Origin: Clostridiaceae bacterium | GTDB taxonomy: Bacteria > Bacillota > Clostridia > Acetivibrionales > DTU013 | Assembly (NCBI GenBank): GCA_012519745.1 | Contig: JAAYPO010000122.1 | Span: 1-46,874 of the forward strand | Reading direction: 5' to 3' | DNA length: 46,874 nt | Shown here: piece by piece, positions 15,715 to 23,781 of the stretch | Numbering within the stretch: the stretch's first letter is position 1 | Layout of the letters: every line of letters begins with the position of its first letter | The notes under the pieces: generated by a model | Database searches by the model: none | The model's input: only the letters and a program-made list of their open reading frames with translations | What the model was told of the DNA's origin: nothing | Position numbers and translations under genes: made by a program

Positions 15715-16902
15715 CTATAGAAAGGCAACATCGATATAAAGCCTTTTTCCGGAGAATGTCTCATACACTTTTTTATCATGCTCAAAGTCAACGATATAGC
15801 AGCTGCTGTCATAATGGATGTGTCTGGTTTTTTCAAAATATGACCTGAGAGGATGACTTTCATGTAAACCGATCATAATAAAATCGAATTCCCTTGCGTC
15901 CTGTCTCATGAATTGCCACAGCCTGCGGGCAAGGATCGAGTCATCATTCTCCGCCCACAAACCTGCACATGCGCAGTTGGCGGCTTCATTTATGCGGGGG
16001 AAGGATGGGTAGCCCAGCAGCCTCGTAGGCAGCTTGCTTATCAGCTTGTATATACCGCTATAGTTTTTTATTACATACTGCTTATAATGCTGTTGATTCA
16101 ACACATATCCGCATGCCGCCAGGGCGTCATCTTTGTATAAGCCATAAAAAACAGCATTCTTCAGATCATATGCCGATACGCTTTCCAGAGAAAGGTCCAT
16201 TTCCGGCGCATGTCGGGCAAAAAAAGTCTCCGCTTCATCTCTGCTGCAGCGCCTGGCAAAATATTGGGACCCCGCCTTCGAGCTTTTGTATAGATTCATG
16301 CCGCCTCTGAAAATGCTGGCCTCCGATTTTCCGATTCCTAAAGCCTCGATATCTGATTTTCTTTTTCCTAAAGCCTCGATATCTGATCCTCCACTTCCGA
16401 AGGCCTTGATCCCTGATTTACAGAAAAAGACTCTATAATCCCCCAGATACTCATATAAGGGCATGAGCTTCCTTGGCTTTTCAAGCATCTTCTGCACGGC
16501 TGTGTTTTCCTTTAGAATGGTGGTGAAATAAAAGTCAACATGATCCCGGGTATGTTCATAAAGTTTTTGATATGCATAGGGAATCAACATCACCTTTTTC
16601 CGATACTCGGGCAATAGCTTGAGACCGGTCAAATACCCCATGTTTACGATTTTACCGTCTTTGAAAACCTTTTTGATGATGCAGGCGCCAAATCCGGCAG
16701 CCTTGTTGGTCTGCCTGTCCCTTAGCATAAGAATGACTGCCCTGTCACCTTCCCGCTCAAACGAAGCAATGGGGTCAGGATCCCTCAAATACTGCACAGC
16801 GATCCCTCCGTCAAATTCCCCGTTGTCATAGATCTCCTTAATATCCGGCCAGTCGCTGCGCCGCGCCGGAACAAGCTCAAATCTGTCATTTGGGGAGCTC
16901 AT
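15715..16902 (-). CDS. GNAT-like acyltransferase (two-domain)
   Basis: A 395-residue protein. The N-terminal third (about 8-150) fits a GNAT acetyltransferase: FELVPARRSDWPDIKEIYDN, AAGFGACIIKKV, MGYLTGLKLLPEYRKK, and an acyl-CoA loop region near 115. The C-terminal half, after a 10-residue tandem repeat, has a second degenerate GNAT-like look (LAACGYVLNQQ, FDFIMIGLHESHPLR). The start at 16902 is preceded by GGGAGGAAT and overlaps the radical SAM gene by 17 bp, which argues for coupled expression. The acyl donor and acceptor are unknown. It is the last gene of the radical SAM/GH3 cluster. Confidence 0.72.
   Translation of the reverse strand: MSSPNDRFELVPARRSDWPDIKEIYDNGEFDGGIAVQYLRDPDPIASFEREGDRAVILMLRDRQTNKAAGFGACIIKKVFKDGKIVNMGYLTGLKLLPEYRKKVMLIPYAYQKLYEHTRDHVDFYFTTILKENTAVQKMLEKPRKLMPLYEYLGDYRVFFCKSGIKAFGSGGSDIEALGKRKSDIEALGIGKSEASIFRGGMNLYKSSKAGSQYFARRCSRDEAETFFARHAPEMDLSLESVSAYDLKNAVFYGLYKDDALAACGYVLNQQHYKQYVIKNYSGIYKLISKLPTRLLGYPSFPRINEAANCACAGLWAENDDSILARRLWQFMRQDAREFDFIMIGLHESHPLRSYFEKTRHIHYDSSCYIVDFEHDKKVYETFSGKRLYIDVAFL
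16318..16420 (-). repeat. In-frame 30-bp tandem repeat in the GNAT-like gene
   Basis: Three to four copies with a 30-base period (common core CCTAAAGCCTCGATATCTGA on the plus strand) encode KSDIEALG-type 10-residue units between the two halves of the protein. The last copy has diverged. It lies in a linker and may vary in copy number. Confidence 0.85.
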
Positions 16903-18217
16903 CCAGATTCCTCCCAACAGGCACATTCATTTTTTCGTCCACTTCTCCGCCGATGCTCAGATTCATTGCCCAGAACAAAAACCACAGAAGCGGGCTCGTC
17001 CTTCCCATGGCCGAAAGCCCTCTCCGAAGTATGTTCTTGGCACCGGAAAACTCCTTCCTGGCATCCCGGCAAAGCCTGCTGAGCCTTTCCGGAGACATGT
17101 TCTTCGGCAGGAAGGCCAGCTGGCCATAGTTGTAATCCTCCGCAAGCCACCATTTCTCAGTCAGCAGCCTGTTTTCCTGCTTCAGGCGCTCATATAAGCC
17201 GGTTCCCGGGAAGGGCAGCAGATGGTTGAAGGCGGCGGTATAGAACCTGTGCTTCTCTGAAAAACGAAGTGCATTTTCAATGGTCTGCTCCGTATCATGA
17301 TCATACCCGAATATGAAGGTAGCATAAATGCCTATGCCCGCTGCATGGATGCGCTTTACCAGCTCATCCCTCTCCTTTATATTCAGATTTACCGCTTTAT
17401 TCATCTGTTTCAGATTTTCCTCTTCAAGGCTTTCAAAGCCAATCAGTATGATCTCGCAGCCGCTGTCCTTCATGGCCTTCAGCAGTACCTCATCCTTAGC
17501 CATGCTGAGGGTGCCCTGTCCCGCCCACTTTATCTTCAGCGGCCTGATTTTTTCAAAAAGCTCCATTGCATTCCGTTTGTCCGCTATCAGATTGTCATCC
17601 ACCAGGAAATGATACTTATGCTCGGAGCGCTGGATGTCCTTCAGAATGTGTTCATGGGGCCGGGCATGATATTTGCAGCCGTAATAGCCTGCTATGGAAC
17701 AAAAATCACAATGGTTACAGCAGCCCCTGCCTGTCTCGATCAAGGAAACAGGCATATATTTCTTCCCGGCATAAATGGACTTGTCAGGCAGCAATGGGCT
17801 GTATACAGCCTCGCCGTCGTAATGCTTCTTCAGTTCACCTCTTTGGAAATCCTTCAGCATGGTTTGCCAAACCGCTTCGGCATTACCTGTAACGATCGCA
17901 TCTGCATGCTGCAAAGCTTCATCAGGCATCATGGTCACATGATAACCTCCAAGGACGACCTTGGCTCCTCTTTCCCTGAAAGCCCTGCTTATCGCATAGC
18001 TGCGTGCTGCCGTATACGTTTCGACAACTATCGCCACAAGGTCTGTCGGAGCATCATAATCGATAAGCTCTATCCTGTCATCATAAAAAGCTGTCTCCAC
18101 ATCCTCCGGCGTCAGGCTTTTCAGCACAGCGATGGTCAACGGCTCCATTTTCCAAGTTCCTATATATTTCTGTCCCGGCTTCTTTCCTATTGCCGGCAAT
18201 ATAAATGTCAGTTTCAT
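16886..18217 (-). CDS. B12-binding-type radical SAM protein A
   Basis: A 443-residue protein. Residues 1-145 form a B12-binding-like Rossmann domain (LTFILPAIG, FYDDRIELID, VVLGGYHVTMMPDEAL, AIVTGNAEAVW) without the DxHxxG histidine. The radical SAM core follows, with the cluster motif C166-x3-C170-x2-C173 (GCCNHCDFC), FLVDDN and LIGFESL. The C-terminal part has FNHLLPFPGTGLYERL and a WWL segment, as in the class that includes HpnP-like proteins. Members use 5'-deoxyadenosyl radical chemistry, often with methylcobalamin, for methylation, ring formation or C-C coupling. The start is ATG 18217, behind AAGGAG. It lies 77 bp after paralogue B and overlaps the GNAT-like gene. Confidence 0.93.
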   Translation of the reverse strand: MKLTFILPAIGKKPGQKYIGTWKMEPLTIAVLKSLTPEDVETAFYDDRIELIDYDAPTDLVAIVVETYTAARSYAISRAFRERGAKVVLGGYHVTMMPDEALQHADAIVTGNAEAVWQTMLKDFQRGELKKHYDGEAVYSPLLPDKSIYAGKKYMPVSLIETGRGCCNHCDFCSIAGYYGCKYHARPHEHILKDIQRSEHKYHFLVDDNLIADKRNAMELFEKIRPLKIKWAGQGTLSMAKDEVLLKAMKDSGCEIILIGFESLEEENLKQMNKAVNLNIKERDELVKRIHAAGIGIYATFIFGYDHDTEQTIENALRFSEKHRFYTAAFNHLLPFPGTGLYERLKQENRLLTEKWWLAEDYNYGQLAFLPKNMSPERLSRLCRDARKEFSGAKNILRRGLSAMGRTSPLLWFLFWAMNLSIGGEVDEKMNVPVGRNLDELPK

Positions 18218-18294
18218 CGTATTTCTCCTTGTATGACACATCGTTTTTCACCAGCCTGTGAAGGCGCCGGTATCGTTTAGCCAGAAGCAGTTCC

Positions 18295-19638
18295 TTACCG
18301 GGCTGCAGCCGGCAGTGGAATGTCCGAGTCGTCGCACATAATGTCCCTTGTAAAGTGCAAAAACCTATCTGCGTATTTCTTGTACCCCATATTCAGAGGA
18401 ATCGACAGCCATGGGCTGTGAATAAAGGGTGCCAGCCTTGCTGCAATATCCTTCGCGCTATAGGTATGCTTCCATGCCCATACGATCCCCTCTTCCAGCT
18501 CCTCCACACTCATTTTGGCCGGTTTGAACACACAATGCTCAACATCATACATCGCCCAGTTGCGCTCAATGATCCGCCCTGCCTTATCCAACTCTCTATA
18601 TAGCTGGGTGTTGGGAAACGGAGTAAGGATACTGTATCTGGGCAAATCAATTTTTATTTTTGTGATCATCTCCGCGGTCTGCTCAAAAACCGACCTGTCC
18701 TCATCATCCCCTCCGAAGGCAAAGCACCCCTGCACCAGTATGCCATGTGCATGGAGCCTTTTCATCAGTTCTCCATAGCTCTCGACATGGTTTACTCCTT
18801 TATTGATATATTTCTGAGATGACTGCCAGATAGATTCGAAACCAATAAGAAGTCCTTTGCAGCCGCTCTTCTCAAATAGGGATATCAGTTCCTCGTCCAC
18901 CCCTATGTGCGAGGTGACAAGCCCGAGCCAAATTATTTTCAGCGGGATGAGCGCAGTAAAAAGCTCGATGGCATACGCCCTGTCCGCAATCAGATTAACA
19001 TCGGGAAATATAATAATTTTTGCATTAAGCGCCTCGATTTCCCTTACGACTTCATCAACAGGACGTTTGTACACCGTGCTGCCAAATGCCGCCGGATAGG
19101 CGCAAAAGGTGCACGGAAAGCTGCAGCCTCTAACTGCCTCGACTGTATTGACCGTAATGTAGCCTTTTTTATTGAGAAGCTCTCTTCTCGGGATCGGTCT
19201 GTTTGCTATCGTATAATCACAGCCCTGATGATAAAAGGGTTTCAGCTCTCCTTGCGCAAAATCCCTGAGCATCTGTGGGAATGTATGCTCCGAAAATCCG
19301 GTCATAACAGCATCCGCATGGCCGGCAGCCTCCTGAGGCATCAGCGTAGGGTGCACTCCCCCGAGAACCACCTTTATTCCCCTGCTGCGGAAATAGTCCG
19401 CATAGGCGTAGCACCTGGGAGCTGTACCTGTAATGCAGGTGATCCCTATTATATCCGCCTCCAGATCCAGTGGTATGTTTCCTGCAGTCTCATCATAAAT
19501 GACCACCTCCGCATTAAGCTCATCAGGCACAAGTGCAGCCAGGGTAGTCAATGTGAGCGGCGCGTAATGAAGAGATTTTCCGAAACTTCCGTTGTACCTG
19601 TGCATTGCTCCAGCCGGAGCCAATAATGCAATTTTCAT
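18295..19638 (-). CDS. B12-binding-type radical SAM protein B
   Basis: A 447-residue paralogue in the cluster. The B12-type domain has KIALLAPAGAMHRYNG, VIYDETAGNIP and VVLGGVHPTLMPQEAA; the cluster motif is GCSFPCTFC near residues 172-180 (CX3CX2C); FPDVNLIAD and LIGFESIWQ follow. It is the most divergent of the four: it has SFGKSLHYAPLTLTTLAAL at the N-terminus, where the others have a MEPL-type motif, and lacks the WWL segment, with NWAMYDVEH instead. The start is ATG 19638 behind AAGGCGGG. A 322-bp gap upstream suggests that B, A and the GNAT-like gene form their own transcription unit. Confidence 0.93.
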   Translation of the reverse strand: MKIALLAPAGAMHRYNGSFGKSLHYAPLTLTTLAALVPDELNAEVVIYDETAGNIPLDLEADIIGITCITGTAPRCYAYADYFRSRGIKVVLGGVHPTLMPQEAAGHADAVMTGFSEHTFPQMLRDFAQGELKPFYHQGCDYTIANRPIPRRELLNKKGYITVNTVEAVRGCSFPCTFCAYPAAFGSTVYKRPVDEVVREIEALNAKIIIFPDVNLIADRAYAIELFTALIPLKIIWLGLVTSHIGVDEELISLFEKSGCKGLLIGFESIWQSSQKYINKGVNHVESYGELMKRLHAHGILVQGCFAFGGDDEDRSVFEQTAEMITKIKIDLPRYSILTPFPNTQLYRELDKAGRIIERNWAMYDVEHCVFKPAKMSVEELEEGIVWAWKHTYSAKDIAARLAPFIHSPWLSIPLNMGYKKYADRFLHFTRDIMCDDSDIPLPAAAR

Positions 19639-19960
19639 ATGGATTTACCCGCCTTTACAGTATTGTGTCAGTCTTTGGTTACTTTCACGTCACTTCAGGA
19701 GACATTTGCCTACTTTCATGCTTCTTCTGGAGGCTGTCTGTTCAAAATTTCAACTTTGATATGTTATTTCCCAAATACCAGTTAACATATTACATTGAAG
19801 CGCCAAATTATGTTACCATTTTATGGTTAATTATCATATTTATTTCCCAAATTCATAACTTACTTGCATTTTTGCACACTGTACTGCCGAGTCGATGGCA
19901 GCCAGCCTGCTAATCGGACTGTCTGATTCGGGACAATGGCAGCTGGTGTGCATGAATTGC
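19639..19960. other. AT-rich intergenic region with a 13-bp direct repeat
   Basis: This 322-bp gap splits the radical SAM cluster into two parts. It has no gene. A 13-bp direct repeat (TTATTTCCCAAAT, at 19764-19776 and 19840-19852) lies in AT-rich DNA, and one copy is embedded in an imperfect palindrome with ATGTTA and TAACAT ends. These could be operator sites for the downstream unit. No clean sigma-A promoter was identified. Confidence 0.45.
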
Positions 19961-21514
19961 TTATTGCACTGCCTGATCAGCCAAACAGCCCGTGAAATAC
20001 TTGTCCCAGTCCTCCCTTGCCGAAAGCCATGCCGGCTTGATGTCTCCCAGCTTCTGACCCGCAGCCAGGCAGCCATCCACATATTCCTTCTTCGGATCAC
20101 CCGTCAGTACAAATATCTGCAGCTCCTTCAGCTGCCCCAGCTTTCTGCAGTAATCATAATGAAAGCTTTCTCTCAACGCATTGTCAATCTCTTCGCCGGA
20201 TGGAGGCGTATCGCTTTTTATATACAGAACATAACGGTCTTTACGGGGAGCAAGCAAATAAAACTCCGCTTCCGGGGCAAGCCTCTCCACAGTCTCCCTG
20301 ACAAAGGCTTCATGAAGCTTTTCACCGAACATGTCGCTGATCCTGTCATTCTTTCCTTTAAAAACAAGCAGCGGCAAACTCTTTCTCCACCCGACCACCT
20401 TAACTATATCATAAGTACGGCAGCGATAAAAACCCCCGCCTGTGGTCACCACCACCTCATATTCCTTCCCTGTTTCAAGTTCATTGACAAGACGAACATT
20501 CCTTGTATTGATATCAATGAATTCAAAAAAATGCGAGTAGACACTCAGGACCCCTCCGTCTTCCCCTGCCAAAGGGAAGGAAACAAAGCTTTCTGTAGAC
20601 AGCAGGCCCTTGGGCTGAATTATGCATTGCGGAAACAGGCTTGCCACTCTATCGGCATAAGCGGCTGCATATGCATCACACCAGCAGCTTATGACCTTAA
20701 GCCCCGGCCATATTTTGTCATAAGTCTTGCTGTAAACAGCCTGCCGGATCTCCTCACGCCTCTTTCGGATTAATTCATCAAGCAATCGTTCCTTGTGTCC
20801 ATCCAGATAATCCAAAAGGAGCAGCAGGTAGGTGGGATTCCACACAGAAATCAAAGTAAGCTCCTTTGTCTTCAGAAGTTCGACAACCGTCCTGGTATAA
20901 AACCTCTCCATGTCGGTTTCTTTGCCGATGTCACCAGGGCGGGCAAAAATCCTGTCCATCAGGTATTTTTCCAGTCTGCCGAAGTAGTCGGAATCCTCCT
21001 CAAAGCCGATCGGTATACCGCTTTTGGTATACTTCTTCCCGCTTGTTGCCGGTGTGATGGACCAATAGCTTTTTCCCCACCTGATTTCGGGATATGAAGT
21101 ATACAGATCATATATCCATGGCTTTATGCCCCTCTGGAATTCTTCCTTCAGGGATTTTGTATAAGGAATGAGCTTGGCTGCTTTCGTCGAACCGCTTGTG
21201 GGCTCGAAGGTGATGATTTTCTCCGCAGTCAGCAGACTTTCTTCCTTCTGCGCCAGTTGCTCTATATAAGGCCTGTAGGTTTCATAATCCGACAGCGGCA
21301 CCTTTTGCTGATAAGCTTTTATGCCGTCAATTCCTTCGAACCCATATTTTCTGCCGTAGGCCGTGTCCTTATTTTTGGACAAAATCTCCTTCAGCCTGTC
21401 CTCCTGTACCTCCATCGCGGACGTTACAGCGGCAAACTTCATGTATTCCTTCTTGTAAAGCTGACAGCATATTGTGTTGACAAGACAACAGAAAATTGCT
21501 TTTGGATCCCTCAT
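19961..21514 (-). CDS. GH3-family acyl-adenylating enzyme
   Basis: A 517-residue protein with the GH3 (auxin-responsive promoter family) pattern: N-terminal helix region with NKDTAYGRKYGF, the adenylate-binding loop EPTSGSTKAAKLIPYT near residue 108-123, AVYSKTYDKIWPGLKVISCW, and TTGGGFYRCRTYDIVKVVGW near 355. GH3 enzymes adenylate carboxylic acids and transfer the acyl group to amino acids; bacterial members are poorly known. It sits in the middle of the radical SAM cluster, 36 bp after GNAT-like B. The likely role is to activate the acid made or modified by the radical SAM enzymes, or to attach it to an amine. The substrate is unknown. Confidence 0.92.
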   Translation of the reverse strand: MRDPKAIFCCLVNTICCQLYKKEYMKFAAVTSAMEVQEDRLKEILSKNKDTAYGRKYGFEGIDGIKAYQQKVPLSDYETYRPYIEQLAQKEESLLTAEKIITFEPTSGSTKAAKLIPYTKSLKEEFQRGIKPWIYDLYTSYPEIRWGKSYWSITPATSGKKYTKSGIPIGFEEDSDYFGRLEKYLMDRIFARPGDIGKETDMERFYTRTVVELLKTKELTLISVWNPTYLLLLLDYLDGHKERLLDELIRKRREEIRQAVYSKTYDKIWPGLKVISCWCDAYAAAYADRVASLFPQCIIQPKGLLSTESFVSFPLAGEDGGVLSVYSHFFEFIDINTRNVRLVNELETGKEYEVVVTTGGGFYRCRTYDIVKVVGWRKSLPLLVFKGKNDRISDMFGEKLHEAFVRETVERLAPEAEFYLLAPRKDRYVLYIKSDTPPSGEEIDNALRESFHYDYCRKLGQLKELQIFVLTGDPKKEYVDGCLAAGQKLGDIKPAWLSAREDWDKYFTGCLADQAVQ

Positions 21515-21550
21515 AACAGCACCGGCCTTTACCTTAGCTTTCGGGCGGCT

Positions 21551-22255
21551 TCATTCAAATAAAAGCCTCCGCATCCTGGCAGACAGATTCGACATGCTGA
21601 GCTTTGTGACGCATACCAGATCGTTGCCTTTTATGTATCCTGGATTTCTTTCCACAAAGAAGGCGATATTTTTATCCTTCAGCCGCTCCTTGCTCACATC
21701 CGCCACATTTTCCTTCAGCTTGTCCTTGACTCCCCTGTAACAAAGGACCCCCGTCCTTTCATCGTACTCCTCCGGGCTGTAGAATCTGCCGAAGGCATCG
21801 ATTATATCCTTGATCCTCCCGGGAGTTTCTTCCTTATAGTTTGGATAAAAGGATTTGTAGAAGGTCGGCAGTATCCTGTAGGTTTTGTAGCCCTTGCAGA
21901 TTAGGAACCAGTAAAAATCCCCGTATTGCTCCTCATATTTGAAAAAGGACCTCGCAAAAATCTTGAATAGCTCCGCACTGCCCCAATAGTCCTTATGGAT
22001 GATCGTATCTCCTGAAAAAACTCCATGGATAAGCTCGCCGCCCAACGGTATGTGCATGATGTGCTGTGTGGAAAAACCCCGTATTATGCCGTCGTCATCA
22101 CGCAGCACGATGGAAAAGTCCTTCTTGTTCAGATCATTCAGGAAGTTTTCCCGCGTCATATTGTCATAAAAGGTATCCATCAGCTCATACATCGTCTCTA
22201 TATCTTCATGTCTCAGCGCATTAATCTCTTCCAGGCTTCCCGTCAGCTTTACCAT
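21551..22255 (-). CDS. GNAT-like protein
   Basis: A 234-residue protein with a weak acetyltransferase look: INALRHEDIETMYELMDTFY at the start, FSIVLRDDDGIIRGFSTQH, HGVFSGDTIIHKDYWGS near 85-100 and FKIFARSFFKYEEQ. The glycine-rich acyl-CoA loop is not obvious, so enzyme action is uncertain. ATG 22255 is preferred because GGAGGG lies eight bases ahead; an ATG 12 codons upstream lacks such a site. It lies between radical SAM C and the GH3 gene, so it is probably part of the same pathway. Confidence 0.65.
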   Translation of the reverse strand: MVKLTGSLEEINALRHEDIETMYELMDTFYDNMTRENFLNDLNKKDFSIVLRDDDGIIRGFSTQHIMHIPLGGELIHGVFSGDTIIHKDYWGSAELFKIFARSFFKYEEQYGDFYWFLICKGYKTYRILPTFYKSFYPNYKEETPGRIKDIIDAFGRFYSPEEYDERTGVLCYRGVKDKLKENVADVSKERLKDKNIAFFVERNPGYIKGNDLVCVTKLSMSNLSARMRRLLFE

Positions 22256-22285
22256 TGATGCAATCCCTCCATATTCAAAATGAGG

Positions 22286-22357
22286 CTTCACGCACTCAGT
22301 CTATCCACACATGAATCATGTCTTCGCGCACTCGGTCTGTCCTCACATATCACTGCT
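22286..22357. repeat. 36-bp imperfect tandem duplication between genes
   Basis: Two copies, starting at 22286 and 22322, share CTTC-CGCACTC-GTCT-TCC-CACAT with a few substitutions. They fill part of the 155-bp gap between radical SAM C and the GNAT-like gene. No function can be assigned. Confidence 0.7.
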
Positions 22358-22410
22358 GTCGGCACCGACATCAGGCATTCTCCGGCTTCCCTCCGATGCG
22401 AATCAGACAC

Positions 22411-23781
22411 TTACCGGCACTGGACGTCCTCCGTCTCCTTGCTCTTCTCTGTCAATCCAAAGCGCATCCCCTGCTTCTTGAATACTTCCTTCCTGAAAAG
22501 CGGATTGTACAACAGGTATGTGAAGAAGCGATACAGGCTGCGCATGTTGGTCCTCGGCTCCAACGCCCTGGAAAAAACGGACCATGGCGAGTTGAATGTC
22601 TTCCGGCACCAGAAGGACACCTCCGTCAGCTCTTCAGGCGACATGTTCCTGGGGACAAAAGCCGCATGATTGAAGCGGTACTCCTCATGGAGCCACCATT
22701 TGCCCCCATACAGCAGCCGCCCCTCCTTTTCCAGCTTGTCATACAATGGTGTGCCCGGATAAGGCATGAGTATGTTGAATGCTGCAAAGCAGAACTTGTT
22801 CCGGATGGCGAACCGGCAGGTTTCGATGATGCTCTCTTTGGTATCCCCGTCATATCCCAGGGTAAAGGCAGCCCAGGTCTGAAGCCCCCATTCCCGCAGT
22901 TCCCTTATTTCTTTCTCATAGTGATCCAGGGCCTTCCTCCTGTTTGCGCCCTTTGCCGCAGCCGTCAGATTCTCCTCATTTATGGATTCAAACCCAATGA
23001 CCAGCCCCAGACACCCGCTCCTGACCATAAGCTCCATCAGTTCCCTGTCCTCGAGCATATCCATGCATCCCTGACTGACCCACTTCACCTTCAGGGGAAT
23101 AAGTGCCCGAAAAAGCTCTTTGGCTTTGTCAAAATCCGAAACTATGTTATCATCTACAAAAAACAGCAGCTTCCGCTTTTGGCTCCTGATCTCCTCAACG
23201 ACCTCATCGACCTCCCTGCAATATTGCCTCCCCTTGAAGTATGCGCTGGAAGCACAGAAATTACAGTGGTATTTGCAGCCTCTCGAAAACTGCAGCAAAG
23301 TTATCGGCAGATAACCTTTCCCTTCGAATACATCCCTTCTGGTGATAACTCCCTTTTGCGGCACCAGAGGCTGTACAGCCCGGTACTCCCGCTTCAGTTC
23401 ATTGCACGAAAAATCCAGCAGCATCTCCTGCCATACATCCTCCGCGTCCCCGATCAAAACAGCATCCGCATGCTCCTTTATCTCATCAGGTATCAGCATC
23501 GCATGCATACCGCCCATCACAACAGGCACGCCCCGTTTTCTATATTCCCCGCCGATCTCATAGGCCCGCCTTGCCGTAAAGGTCTCCACCGTGATGGCAA
23601 CCAGATCGGCAGGCTCATCATATGGTATTTTTTCCATGCGGTCATCATACATGACCACCTCGATATCCTTCGGGGTCAATGCTGCCAGGATGCCAAGCTG
23701 CAAAGGCTCCATACGGCCCTCGTCAACGTACAGGCTATGCTCTCTCCTGCCTATATTGGGTTTTATCAAAACCAGCTTCAT
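22411..23781 (-). CDS. B12-binding-type radical SAM protein C
   Basis: A 456-residue protein of the same family as A and D. The B12-type domain has LVLIKPNIGRREHS, GRMEPLQLGILAALTP and MYDDRMEKI; VVMGGMHAMLIPDEI follows. The radical SAM motif is GCKYHCNFC (CX3CX2C) near residue 170, with FFVDDNIV and LVIGFESI. The C-terminal domain has FNILMPYPGTPLYDKL and KWWLHEEYRFNHAAFVPRNM. The start is ATG 23781 behind AGGAGATATG; the first 47 bases overlap the end of gene D, so the two are translationally linked. The reaction is unknown. Confidence 0.94.
   Translation of the reverse strand: MKLVLIKPNIGRREHSLYVDEGRMEPLQLGILAALTPKDIEVVMYDDRMEKIPYDEPADLVAITVETFTARRAYEIGGEYRKRGVPVVMGGMHAMLIPDEIKEHADAVLIGDAEDVWQEMLLDFSCNELKREYRAVQPLVPQKGVITRRDVFEGKGYLPITLLQFSRGCKYHCNFCASSAYFKGRQYCREVDEVVEEIRSQKRKLLFFVDDNIVSDFDKAKELFRALIPLKVKWVSQGCMDMLEDRELMELMVRSGCLGLVIGFESINEENLTAAAKGANRRKALDHYEKEIRELREWGLQTWAAFTLGYDGDTKESIIETCRFAIRNKFCFAAFNILMPYPGTPLYDKLEKEGRLLYGGKWWLHEEYRFNHAAFVPRNMSPEELTEVSFWCRKTFNSPWSVFSRALEPRTNMRSLYRFFTYLLYNPLFRKEVFKKQGMRFGLTEKSKETEDVQCR

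Noticed and set aside
17297-18280. 327-codon plus-strand open frame
   Set aside because: Antisense to radical SAM A; no start signal or motif.
19895-20773. 292-codon plus-strand open frame
   Set aside because: Antisense to the GH3 gene, which is well supported by family motifs.
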